This document shows positions 25,601-35,600 of a DNA stretch of 64,000 nt, piece after piece (within the stretch, counting starts at the first letter, position 1; the number at the start of each line of letters is the position of its first letter). The DNA is from Xiphophorus maculatus (lineage: Eukaryota > Chordata > Actinopteri > Cyprinodontiformes > Poeciliidae). The stretch spans positions 2,894,501 through 2,958,500 of the forward strand of contig NC_036444.1 in the NCBI RefSeq assembly GCF_002775205.1, written 5' to 3'. The notes below the pieces were generated by a model. It did no database searches. It was not told where the DNA came from and worked only from the letters and a program-made list of their open reading frames with translations. Both the position numbers and the translations under genes were made by a program.

Positions 25601-26228
25601 CCAATCTGATTATACTTCCTGTTCTTTTCTTCCACCCAAAGCTGTTTTCTACCCAAAAGCCTAGAAAGCAGAGCAGAGGAGACTCGCTGTGCTCTATCAA
25701 CTCTTATTCTATCAGTACTTGAGTTCTCAAACACTTTGGTCAGCTGCTGTTTTTAAACCTGCATTATACGTAGGCTTGGCACGAATGCATTTTTGAACCA
25801 GTGATGCTGAACACTGAGCTTGTTCTTGCTGTTGTTTATGTGTTAATCTACGGAAATCTGCAGAAGTAGTGTTGGGATTTTTTTGGGGGTGTTTAAATGT
25901 TCTTTTCTGAGTGTACCTATTGCACCCAAATTCTTCCCATTTGAAATAAATCAAATCTAAAAGAAACAGTAGAAAGTTACAGCCAGGGTAGCTCTGAGGG
26001 ACACGTGGTGACCTTCAGGTCAACTTACTCAGTCAGATCTTTGCTCTCTGAATAAAAAGCTGTTTTTGCCTTTATTGCAGGAATGGGTTTGGTCACAACG
26101 ACATATTGACTCATAAATTAGACCATTTTTTTGCACACACAATACAATCTCCCCCTGAATTATCCTAATGCACAGTAAAAGAAGCAGTAATAATGGCAAA
26201 GTGGTCACTTACTGCTGGGGTCGGACAT
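16667..26228 (-). CDS. Transglutaminase, TGM2-like (protein-glutamine gamma-glutamyltransferase), complete, 14 coding exons
   Basis: The enzyme joins glutamine to lysine side chains in a calcium-dependent reaction. Coding exons on the minus strand, 5' to 3': 26213-26228, 24861-25031, 23636-23866, 22739-22857, 21015-21143, 20513-20690, 20193-20322, 19296-19399, 18595-18837, 18259-18404, 17423-17552, 17181-17341, 16934-17070, 16667-16850. All borders are GT-AG, and they join to 692 residues plus TAG. Order: N-terminal beta-sandwich, catalytic core, two beta-barrels. The triad is Cys272 (YGQCWVFAG), His328 (NFHCWVESW) and Asp351 ([10 protein letters not shown]); Trp236 matches the transition-state Trp of TGM2. 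The short start MSDPSNF lacks the membrane-anchor extension of TGM1. [15 protein letters not shown] and [17 protein letters not shown] point to the TGM2-like group. The TGM2 GTP-contact positions Arg580 and Tyr583 align with Ala574 and Pro577, so nucleotide control may be lost. The exact orthologue within the group is not settled. Confidence 0.95.
17738..18110 (+). repeat. Dispersed repeat family F, copy 2 (transglutaminase intron 10)
   Basis: Starts CCCCCAGAATTTCGC and contains GGTACTAATTTATAAATATT, GGAAGTTAGCATCACTTC and CTGGCTTATGTAATTTGGC. Confidence 0.65.
18876..19188. repeat. Palindromic MITE family P, copy 2 (transglutaminase intron)
   Basis: Starts CACTGCAAAAACACAAGTCC and ends AGATTTTGTGATTTTGCAGT, with the internal inverted blocks of family P. 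It sits between exons 8 and 9. Confidence 0.75.
19937..20017 (+). repeat. Microsatellite (ATCC)n
   Basis: About 20 tandem ATCC units in the transglutaminase intron between exons 7 and 8, roughly 175 bases from exon 7. Confidence 0.95.
20733..20952. repeat. Palindromic MITE family P, copy 3, truncated (transglutaminase intron)
   Basis: Only the second half is clear, from TTATAAGTGAACTAATATTC to TAGTGTTTTTGCAGTG. It sits between exons 5 and 6. Confidence 0.65.
21281..22044. mobile_element. Internally deleted DNA transposon, possibly ISL2EU/YqaJ-type, in a transglutaminase intron
   Basis: The ends are perfect 11-base inverted repeats: TGACCCTTTGC at 21281-21291 and GCAAAGGGTCA at 22034-22044. 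Inside, the plus strand near 21464-21550 can be read as [21 protein letters not shown], which resembles the end of a THAP zinc finger. The minus strand at about 21776-21946 reads [20 protein letters not shown] then [20 protein letters not shown], like the start of proteins of YqaJ-bearing fish transposons. The two fragments face each other, as expected if the middle of a two-gene element was deleted. No clear target duplication was found. The family name is an inference. Confidence 0.55.
22110..22440 (+). repeat. Dispersed repeat family H, copy (transglutaminase intron)
   Basis: Starts near AAAGGAGACGTATTATACAAA and contains CACCTAGCAACCCCAGTGAA and CAATGGCTGCTGGAAAAGA. It shares order and wording with the copies at 28462-28780, 14835-15075 and 41665-41975. 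Confidence 0.65.
22998..23319. repeat. Palindromic MITE family P, copy 4 (transglutaminase intron)
   Basis: Starts ATAAAAACACAAAATCTTAC and ends ACTTGGTAATATTTTTGTG, with the internal inverted blocks. It sits between exons 3 and 4. Confidence 0.7.
24521..24824. repeat. Palindromic MITE family P, copy 5 (transglutaminase intron)
   Basis: Starts CACTGTTAAAACACAAAATC and ends AGATTTTGTGTTTTTGCAGTG less one base. It sits between exons 2 and 3, about 40 bases after the donor of exon 2. Confidence 0.75.
25087..25475. repeat. Palindromic MITE family P, copy 6 (transglutaminase intron 1)
   Basis: Starts ACTGCAAAAACACAACTTT and ends AGATTTAGTGTTTTTGCAGTG less one base. It sits in the first intron, about 55 bases before exon 2 on the coding strand. 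Confidence 0.75.
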
Positions 26229-26300
26229 CGCGTGTATTCTCCTCTGTTCCTCTCTTTCTCCTCCTGGGTCCAGCTGGGTTCAGTATTTGTACAGCAGAGG
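26229..26300 (-). promoter_or_regulatory. Probable 5' UTR and promoter-proximal region of the transglutaminase gene
   Basis: This is the sequence just upstream of the transglutaminase ATG on the minus strand. The ATG has G at -3 (GCGATG). A purine-rich stretch and an AT-rich TACAAATACTG lie about 60 bases upstream. No classical TATA box is evident and the transcription start cannot be fixed. The first exon contributes only 16 coding bases, as is usual for TGM2-type genes. Confidence 0.35.
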
Positions 26301-26554
26301 GTCGACCCTCCCTCCTTCCTCCTCCCTCCTGCCTGACACACATGCACTCATTGACTCACCCTCACTTCCCTCTTTGACCTCTTTGACCTCTGACATCACT
26401 TCTCAAAAGGCTGAGCTCCTCTGTGGGTGTGTGCAGCGGTTTCTCACTTTCACTTCCCCTGACACACACACGGCTCTTTGATGTGTTGCAATAGTATGTT
26501 TAACCTTTGAGGCACCTTGGTGACCCAAAATGGAACATAATCTTTTGGTTATTT

Positions 26555-26650
26555 AATTTTATTTTGTTTATTTAACCTTTATTTTGCCAGGATAAAAACC
26601 TTTTTTTTCCAAGGGAGTCCTTGCCAAGTGGCAGCAACAAATACAACATC
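26555..26650 (+). repeat. Dispersed repeat (TTATTTAACC...GCAGCAA type), copy 2
   Basis: Contains TATTTAACCTTTATTTTGCC and GGGAGTCCTTGCCAAGTGGC, matching the copy at 5300-5460. It lies upstream of the transglutaminase promoter. Confidence 0.6.
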
Positions 26651-28461
26651 TCTGTCAGATTAAAAGTTAATTTTATGAAACTTGGCAAGTATTTATTTCA
26701 CTTTTCATTTTTTGTCCATTTGAAAAGAATTAATAAAGTGAAAATGGAAAAAGAAAAACATTTAATTCACTTTATTAAGTGTACATTTTTGGTTCCTCAG
26801 GAAAAGAGTGTCAGTAATTGCTCCAAAATAATAACGCATAATGTTATTAAATTTTGAGCCAACATTGTTGTTGCTGTTGTTTTGGTCTTTTGGTGAAAAT
26901 CTTGCATATTTTGGGTCAGTTTCTTTTAAAAAGTTAAGATTTTTGTGGCAAAACATGCATTAAAAATAAGAACGTTTTAAAAAATTAGAAAAACGTTATG
27001 GCTATTGAACAGCCATAAAGGTGAAGGGAATTTTTCTTATAGTTTTATAAGATGTACCATTTTGGGACCTAAAAATAGGTTTTGTTAATTTAGAGGTGGC
27101 TGAAGGGTTAAAAGCAAATGCAGCCTGTCCTCTGTTACGGTAAGCAGAGGCTCTACATTCAGTAACATTTGGTTTTCATTGTCTATGAGCTCTGGCTCTG
27201 TGCAGCTATTCATTAGGACAGGATAGCATTTTACTGAAATATGAATTTCCCTGTCTGAAATTTGTTTCCAGAGGCAGAAAGTAATAGAAACTATACACTG
27301 TGGTTTGATTTTTACAATCAGTTTTTCAGGATAATATCAGGTGACTGCAAACAAAAAATAAAAATAATGGAAGGATAAATGCTGATGCTTCCAGACATAC
27401 TATAGTTTCCTTTTTCTGTTTGGGTTTGTACCTTTTGTGCCACAGGAAGGCTGTTTTTAGCATTTTGCTGCAGAAAACTGCTGATTAACACATCTTCTCA
27501 AGGTTGCAACACTATTGAATGTGGTACAGTTCCTGTTCTAAAACAAACGGCAGTCTGGCAAACACAGAAGCTAAATGTGTCCTTAACCATTTTGGAACTT
27601 CAGTAAAGAATAAAAGATCTAGAGCTGCAGCACAGAAAGAATGAACTTTACAAAGAAAAATCAAACTGTGTGAAAAAATGTCATCAAAACAGATTGTTTT
27701 TCACCATTTGAAATTTTCAAAAATGCTCCGACTGTTTGAATGAAAGGTGAGCAACTTTCCCTGCAGGTGAGTTAAACAAGTATTAAATTGCATGCCGGAG
27801 CTCCACAGATGTTGCTTTGGTTGCTGCAATGTCATCCCCCTTGTTTCATATATGATAAAGTAGTAAAGACCCTCCCTAAGACCAGTGAGATAAACTCCTC
27901 CAAGGAATGTTGAAACAAATGTAGGAAACTAATTTAAGTTGGAAAACCCATTCCTGTTTCTACATTCTAAGAAATCAAGTTCCAAGTCTTTCATGGACCT
28001 TATGACTTATCCAACCCATTTGCCAGCTGCTTTAGTTCATAAACTCTGCCTTAAAACAATAAAATGCATCGTTCACCCTTTGTTCTTTGCCAATACACAC
28101 GCGATGTACATACACTGGAAACATGTTAAGAACAGTTAGAGGGAGGTGCGTAATGTTGGTGGGAGTGACGAGGAGTTGACCGGCCCAGTTTCCTTAGACT
28201 GAAAGTTGCTCCTGTGTTGCATATGAATAGATGTTGCATTTCTTTACTACAATATAATCACATATTTAAAGAGTTGGGCATCTTTTTCAAAGTTATTAGA
28301 GTTCAATAACACTTCCTACAGTTTGCATCTTGTTTGTTCTACCCTGAAAACCACATTAGCACCTTCCAACATAGCAGAATGCTTTAAACGTTTCTGCATG
28401 TGGTCCAGATCTCCTACGGTGGTTTGTAAAAGTGAATATCTGTAACGTTGCATTCCCAAGG

Positions 28462-28780
28462 TTAAATAGGACTTATTATGCAAAATTCACATTTTTAAAA
28501 AATTTTTTATTCTGTTTGAGTCTGTACTGCTTCTAGAAACAGAAAAGGCGCTTAAAAAACACCAGGCCACTATAAGTTTAAACTTTTTGGTGTCTGGAAA
28601 ATTAGCGGTTTCAAAAACCTCCAGAATCATAAATCAGCATGTGCTGCCTGTTACCTAGCAACCCCAGCGAAGCTCCAGCACCTTTGGTTCAGCTGTATGC
28701 GCTGCGTAACGGCTGCTGGAAAAAACAAGCGGTTTGTTGTCAACTTAGCTTCCAGACACCACTTGCTGCATTCTTGTCGG
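28462..28780 (+). repeat. Dispersed repeat family H, copy (intergenic)
   Basis: Starts near TAGGACTTATTATGCAAAAT and contains TACCTAGCAACCCCAGCGAA and CGGCTGCTGGAAAAAACAAG. Confidence 0.65.
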
Positions 28781-29081
28781 CTGTCCACAAGGCTCCACTT
28801 CTGCTTTTCACAGAAGTATAACTGTTTAATTTGCTGTCATTTTAACATGTGAGTGTAAACATTGAGTTGGGGTCTGTGGCCAGCAGCAGCGTATTTAGAT
28901 TTAAAACGGCTCATTCTGAAAGGAGACTTTTAAATATTTCCATAGCCAGCTGGAAGAGGCAGATGATCTAAGTGCATCACAAGTCGTACTTAATTCTGAA
29001 CATTATTTTCTCAACCTAGAAAACGATGTAGAAAAAGGAAGATTTGAAGAGTGTTTGAACAGCAGACATTTTGCAGAGTAA

Positions 29082-29082
<1 letters not shown>

Positions 29083-29141
<59 letters not shown>
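29083..29141 (+). repeat. Microsatellite (TG)n
   Basis: About 29 uninterrupted TG units in the intergenic region between the transglutaminase gene and P450 gene A. Confidence 0.95.
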
Positions 29142-29142
<1 letters not shown>

Positions 29143-29519
29143 AGGAGTGAATGTATTTGGTTCTGGGTGAATGTGAAGCAAAGCTGTGGAATTTGGTGGT
29201 GGTCATGTTCAGGAAAAGCTGTTCTTTAGCTGACCCCAGCTTCCTGATCACACTGTGCTGTAGCAGAGGGGGTTTCAATTCTTTCTTGATAAAAACGTTG
29301 GCTGCATTCCCAGAACATTTACAGAGCATTTAACATTCCAACAGAAAATGACGGCAATTAGAAACTATTTTTAAAGAATAAAAAGACCTAAAATACAATA
29401 AATAAACAGAGCTCCACTGCAGTAGTGATCATACAGTTGGGGTAACCTTTATTTCTAAAAAGAGAGAAAAGGAAAGATGTTCACGGAGGGTTGTGATACT
29501 TCCACTGGAAGACTTATGG

Positions 29520-30501
29520 CAGGGGTCTCAAACTCAATTTACCCGGGGGCCGCTGGAGGTAGAGTCTGGGTGAGGCTGGGCCGCATTCACACACACGGTC
29601 TCCTCAGCCGAACCTTTCTGATTGCCTATTACCATATTTGGCTGTAGTCAGGCGCTGTAACAGCCGTAATTGTGTAGTGTCTCTTTAAGATACTCTAGTA
29701 TTGCTAATGATGTCAGAAGTATGCGCCACGGCTTCTCTGTAGAAAGCGTGGGAGAAACGTGCTAAAAAAACAAACAACCAAAAAAAAAAAAAAAAAAACA
29801 CGTGCTAGACGGACATGTTAGCTCCCTAACTTTTTAGTAATGTTACGGGTTGTTTGGACGCTGCTCAATTTTCATGTCTGATAATATAGCAGCCGTTCAA
29901 CCGGCTTTGTAAGGTTGATGAAGAGCGCATTTATTAAAGGACAACACTGTGGAATTCCCAGTACCAGTGTGGTTGTGAGTTTTTTTTTTTTTTACCCCTC
30001 CAGGGGGTCTTTTGTGGGCTCTAGTGTCCCTTTTATGACAGTAGGCTGACAGGAAACGGGGAAGGAAAGGGGGGAAGACATGCGGCAAATGTCGCCCGGT
30101 CCGGGAGTCGAACCCGCGTCGAGGACTCGAGGCCTCCAAATACGGGTCGCGCTAACTGCTACGCCATCACGGCACCCCTGGTTGTGAGTTTTTGACCTTT
30201 GCTGCCGCCTCCTCTCCTCCCTTAAACACAACCCAAGCGTTACAGCGCCGTTACACTGATCAGCAACTTCCGGCTCTAGACTGGATGCTGAAGCAGGGAA
30301 GCGGAAGCGGCCGCGGGAATTGCGCATGTACGGCATGCAAATATTTGCATAGGCCCGGCCGATGTCCCGCCCCCGAGAGCAATATCCTCCACCGTGATTG
30401 AAAAGGGCCAATTATATCAAACTCGCGGGCCGCACTAACATTAAACTTTCATATTAAGGCGGGGGCCACAAACTATCTCAAACGCGAGTTTGAGACCCCT
30501 G
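29520..30501. mobile_element. hAT-type DNA transposon with a SINE inserted in it
   Basis: The ends are perfect 16-base inverted repeats: CAGGGGTCTCAAACTC at 29520-29535 and its complement at 30486-30501. Flanks ACTTATGG (29512-29519) and AGTTATGG (30502-30509) match at 7 of 8 bases, the 8-base duplication typical of hAT elements. The interior is GC-rich compared with its surroundings and has no transposase frame, so it is non-autonomous. The SINE at 29981-30178 lies inside it and is therefore younger. Confidence 0.85.
29981..30178 (-). mobile_element. tRNA-derived SINE, copy 1 (minus orientation)
   Basis: On the minus strand it begins with a tRNA-like head containing an A-box-like GTAGCAGTTAGCGCGACC and a B-box-like GGGTTCGACTCCCGG, has a unique body, and ends in GGAGGGGT plus an A-run. 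It is flanked by TGGTTGTGAGTTTTT on both sides (29970 and 30179), a clear target-site duplication. It is not a functional tRNA gene. Confidence 0.85.
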
Positions 30502-31974
30502 AGTTATGGTTTAATTTTCAGCGTTTCATGTATCGGAGTTCTTTTGAAAACAGGGAACATTTTGTCCATTTTGTTCACTTGTGTATTATTGTGGAGCAAA
30601 ACAACCCAATAAATTATGTGTCTGTGCGTTAAATCAATTTAGAAAAATGTCATGAAGTGTATTGTGAATTTATAAAGCCCTGCAATTACATTTAGTCCAA
30701 TTAACAGTCAGGGTAATGCTCGCTATTGGCAGCAGGGGGCGCTGGTTTCCTACATTTACCAGTGAAACACTGCTCCATGTAAAGTATTTTTTACATTAAA
30801 TTTGTTTAACTCAATTTTAAACATTTAAGTAATGTTTGATATGCAGTATGCTGTTCTAAATGTGCTGCAAGTTTGGTATTAGTTTAAGCAACATGAAACA
30901 TTAATGTGACATTTTAGCCAACAGTTGATGGTGATCAAAGAAACTGAAATGTCTGGACAATCTGTTAGTAAATGAATAATTAAAATTGGCTGAATACAGC
31001 TAAAGGTTTTCACAGACAGTTCTCATTTCTGTTGCTGGTAACAAAAAAAAGGCACCTTAACGACTTAGTAAACTGTACAACTTTGAGAACCCTTTTCTGA
31101 CTTTTTAAATTAAAATTAAAGTTATAGCAGAGCAGATAGAAAGAAAAAAAAAATTCACCATAGAGCTATTTTGCATTTTAGATAGATAAATCTTTTTTAT
31201 TGTCATTGTCACAAGAACAATGGAATTTAAAAAGTGCCATCAGTCAGTGCATATGCTTAAAAACAAAAAATAACTGTCTCACAATTTACACACAATGTAA
31301 GAAATAAAAAACAAATAACAGAAAACAACCCTAATAAATAAGGATAGCCACATTCTCACATACATCATTCATGATGATTAATGGTTGTTTTTGCTTGCAT
31401 TAGCTGAAAAAAAAAAGAAACATTACTTGTGGCCCCTGAGTGCTTTCATCTTGGTGATTTTTGGCCATCAGTGCAAAAAGTTTGGACCCGGGTTAAAGCT
31501 GCAGGATTTATCTTTTACACTGTAAAACATTTGGGCCGCATTTAGTAGTGTCTACTGTCTTCTGCTCTTTAAGTCAAATACATTTAGCGAGTTTTTGATT
31601 TTGAATCGAAATGTGAGTTTGTGAAAGATAAACTTGCAGTAGGAAGTCGTTAACTTTTTATCAATTTTGTCAAACCTCCAAGAGTTGAATAAACTAGAGT
31701 TTTAAAGTTAGCCCTTAAAAAATCTGAAAGAAGAAAAAGCCAGGAGTGGAAACTATTTGCAGTGTCCTTAGCAGCATGTTTAGTATCCTGAGATGGAAGT
31801 GTGTTACATTGATATGACTCTTGTGTGTTATTATGCTAAATGTTCATTTTAATGAATTTTTCAGCCTGCAGAGCTTGAGGATAATGTCCTGTTCACACTA
31901 AATGTCATGAAGCAGAATTCATTGACACTTTAGCTTTAATAACATAAAGCTACATACTTTTTAAAGTGTAATCA

Positions 31975-32200
31975 GTAATACTTTGGATCGTGATTTCTTG
32001 GTTAATGTCAAGTTGTCATAATGAAGACATTTTGAATAATGTCAACTTTGTATTAAAAGTGTCATGATTTACCAAATGGCCCTTTATGACAACAGTCATA
32101 AATATTCATGAAGACTTACTCATGTTCATGACAGGTGTTATGTCATGTTTATGACTTTGTCATGACAGTTTTATTCACAACCCGTCAAATAAAGTATTAC
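31975..32200. repeat. Short inverted-repeat element with TCATGA motifs
   Basis: Ends GTAATACTTT (31975-31984) and AAAGTATTAC (32191-32200) are perfect inverted repeats. The interior repeats TCATGA/TGACA motifs (CATAAATATTCATGAAGAC, GTTCATGACAGGTGTTATG). It lies about 430 bases before P450 gene A. Confidence 0.55.
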
Positions 32201-32224
32201 CAATAAATGTAACAATAAGTTGTT

Positions 32225-32460
32225 AGCACATTAAGCAGCATTGATTGACAGCGCTAAGCCCCTCCTCCTGATTCTGATTTATTCCTTTTGGTTGGGAGTG
32301 GAGCATTTCTTCAGATGGCAATGGCAGCAGAGAGTGGCAGCAGAGGAGATGGATCTTTTCACAGATTATCTGTCTTGTATTATACTGTCACATCATGGTG
32401 ACAGTTTTAATAAATATGGAAAAACTTATTTTTGTTAAAGTTACATACTGCAGCTTTAAG
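32225..32460 (-). repeat. Dispersed repeat family G, copy 2 (inverted), just upstream of P450 gene A
   Basis: Contains TTGATTGACAGCGCTAAGCC and ends AAAGTTACATACTGCAGCTT, the complement of the family G start. It lies within 170 bases of the gene A ATG and so overlaps its probable promoter region. Confidence 0.6.
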
Positions 32461-32629
32461 CTGAGTAAAGCTGGCACTACTTTTTGAGTATAAGCCTTTG
32501 CTAGTGGGTGTCCTGGTTGTCTTTGCCCCACCTTTGGGACGGAGGAACAAAGAATACAACCACAGGAGGCAGGACTAAGAGCAGAACCCAGCCACTTCTA
32601 CTGCAGTTCATCAGAGCTTCCCATCCATC

Positions 32630-35600
32630 ATGTTGGGTTCTGTGCTTCTCCTGTGCCTCTGCATTTTATTCCTGTTATTCCAGCTCAAACCTCGGAGACC
32701 CAAGAACTTTCCCTCTGGACCCCCCACGCTGCCGTTGCTGGGAAACCTTTTCAACCTCAGCCAGGAGAACCCGCTGAAGGACTTGGAGAGGGTAAGAAAC
32801 ATAAATTAACTTTTAATTTTGCTCTTAGAAATCAAGTGTAAAATGTTTTGAAATTAGACTTTTTTGCTGGCACAACACTTTAGTTTTCTAACAAATTTAA
32901 AGAAATGATTCTGAAATGTACCAAAGTTTCACATATGTAGGCAGTGGTAGAGAAAGTATTCAAACAATGTACTTAAATAAACCGACAAATAAACAGACAA
33001 AAATGTACTGTAGCAGAAGTAAAAACACCATATTAACATTTTTTTTGAATGCTAGAAGTTCATGCTTTCAGGGGAGGCGAAGGTGGTACAGGAATCTCCA
33101 GGAGTCACTTTTTGACTCGGTTAACTGGAATGAATCTTTTAAATAAGACACTGGGTGGCTCAGGTCTTCTGGATAACGGCCTTTACTAGACTCCATTTTG
33201 GGTGTTAGTGATTCTGCAGGTCCTTTTGGACCCGCCTTGCTCTTCTTGAGGGAGGGTGACGGTACTTTCCTGCTTTGCAGTGGACCAACTTTGCAGTGGA
33301 TTACTTTCAAACTAACGAATCAAAAAAGCCCAATCTGTCTTGGATGTAATGTGTAACGCAACGCTTTATAGAAATGCAGTGAAGTAGAAAGTACAGATAC
33401 TTGATGTAAAATGTAGTGGAGTAGAAGTCGAAAGTACCCACAATTAAATTTACTTAAGTAAAGTACAGATACATGAAAAATGTACTTAAGTACAGTAACA
33501 AAATACAAGCACTTTATGTCCCACCACTGTATGTAAGCAGCGTTCCCTCTGCTGAATACAGAGGTTATTGCATAACCTCTGTATTCTTGGAAAGCAGCCA
33601 GCCCCCGTTATTCTTAATGCACTGTAAAAATCCTTATCTTATTTCTGATCTATTTTACTTTTCTTCAGTCTTTTTACTGGTATAATCAGAATGAAACTCA
33701 AATGCATTCAACATTTTCCTGTATTTCCAGCCTTTAAGGTCCAGTTTGCTCAGAAAAAGGAGTTTTACTTGTGTGTAAACATGATATCAGTGCAGAAGTC
33801 AGTTAGAGCTGACTTCTTACACATTTGGCATGTTTCCATCAGGGAGTGTTTTGTCATTTGTATCCTTTGTGAACTAATTACTGGGTGGGTCTAATCCGAC
33901 TGATTAATGACACCTTACTGAAAGATAACGAGATTGAGACATTTCACTTGTCAGCTTTCAATACTGACTCATTTAAAGTACGTGTGTTAGCTTCAAACAT
34001 CATATTTTCAGACTTAGGGTTGTTTTTGTTGTAAGCTAAGCGCTGGACCAGTTAATGCTGTTCTTTTTACATTGAATATTAAATTAATGCATTCTGAACA
34101 AAATAGTTATTGTCTCCTTTATCTGTGAATCTGTGAAGAGACAAGAATTTACATCCCATCATCTGGACAGACTTTTAAGAGAACCTATTCATAAAACAAT
34201 GTTTTTTCTACATTTGAAACTATTTTGTAATTTCTAATGACCCTGCACAGCAGATTTTCTGACTTTATTCACATACAGGAAAATGGCTGAACAGAACAAC
34301 ATAATAACATAATAGAAGTCAATGAAATGTGATTGTTCTAATGCAGTGGTTTAGGAGTTTTCACTGAAAATGGTTCAACTGTGACACAGTACTGGTTTAA
34401 TAATGTTTCTAATATTGGTGTTGACTGTTAAAATGACATTTTGTGTTTTCCTAACAGCTCAGAAACTCGTATGGAAACGTATACAGTCTGTTTCTGGGTC
34501 CCAGACCCGCTGTGGTCCTCAACGGGCTGAAGGCCATGAAGGAGGCCATAGTGGCCAAAGGTGCTGATTTTGCTGGAAGACCACAAGACATGTTTGTAAA
34601 TGATGTCACCCAGAATAGAGGTAGGTCTTACATCCCAGAAGCATCCCGAAGCATTTAAGAGATGATTAAGAGGGAGCCATATGTGTCAAACATAGGCCTG
34701 GGGGCCAAATCCGGCCAGCCATAGCTTTTTATGTGGGCCTCTAGGCTCTAAAAGTATGCATAAATAAGGCCTATGTATGCATACAATTCTGTGCTTAAAT
34801 ATGATTTTATTAATCAGTAATTAAGTTAATGCTTCCACTTTTACTGCGATCGCGGAAATTCACACAAAATCAACAAATTGTGGGCGTGCCGTGATGGCGT
34901 AGTGGTTAGCGCGACCTGTATTTGGAGGCCTCGAGTCCTCGACGCGGCCGTCGCGAGTTCGACTCCTGGACCCGACGACATTTGCCGCATGTCTTCCCCC
35001 CTCTCCTTCCCTGTTTCCTGTCAGCCTACTATCATATAAGGGACACTAGAGCCCACAAAAGACCCCTTGGAGGGGTAAAAAAAAAAATCAACAAATTGTG
35101 ACGTTTTTTTCAACAAACTGAGTTTAAATGGTAAATGGACTGAACTTATATAGAGCTTTTTCCAATCATTTTGACCACTCAAAGCGCTTTACACTAGAGT
35201 CACATTCACCCAGTCGCACTCACAAACACACACACATTTATACACCGATACGCAGATCGGTTGGCAATTTATTTATTGAAAAATTTCCAGGAAAATGGTC
35301 AAAAACATTGGCTGGAAGTGATGGCAACTCCTACATGCAGGTGGCAGTATATTTTACTTAAGCACTTCTGCCTCGGTCTTACTTGATGTCAAGTTCTAGT
35401 CTGTGATCAATTATTTGCAAATAATAAAAAGTCCCATTTATCATCACACTTAAGCGGAAATATTGCAACATTTCTTGTAAATATTTCTAAATTTGCATCA
35501 GAAAAGTTTTGGGAAAAAAATCACTGAAAAAATTTTGAAATTCTGGAAGGACCGATCAATTTGAAACTGTTCAATATTATTTTATTTTAAGAAGAACTTA

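Larger units (their letters stand above)
26301..32224. other. Intergenic region between divergent transglutaminase and P450 genes
   Basis: No coding exon is supported here. It holds a TTATTTAACC repeat, a family H repeat, the (TG)n tract, the hAT element with its nested SINE and the short inverted-repeat element at 31975-32200. The stretches 26650-28460 and 30510-31970 are AT-rich and otherwise featureless to the eye. Confidence 0.6.
34845..35560 (-). repeat. Dispersed repeat family F, copy 3 (inverted), split by two insertions
   Basis: The complement of family F runs from about 34845 to 35560, with TACTTGATGTCAAGTTCTAG and GCAACATTTCTTGTAAATAT as matching blocks. It is interrupted by the SINE at 34883-35086 and by a second repeat at 35130-35265. 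Confidence 0.6.

Noticed and set aside
30192-30401. Open frame of 69 codons on the plus strand
   Set aside because: It lies inside the hAT element, has no start context or family similarity, and is explained by the local GC-rich sequence.
34890-34965. Possible tRNA gene (A and B box-like motifs)
   Set aside because: The motifs belong to the head of a SINE with a non-tRNA body, an A-rich tail and target duplications. Three copies exist in the window.
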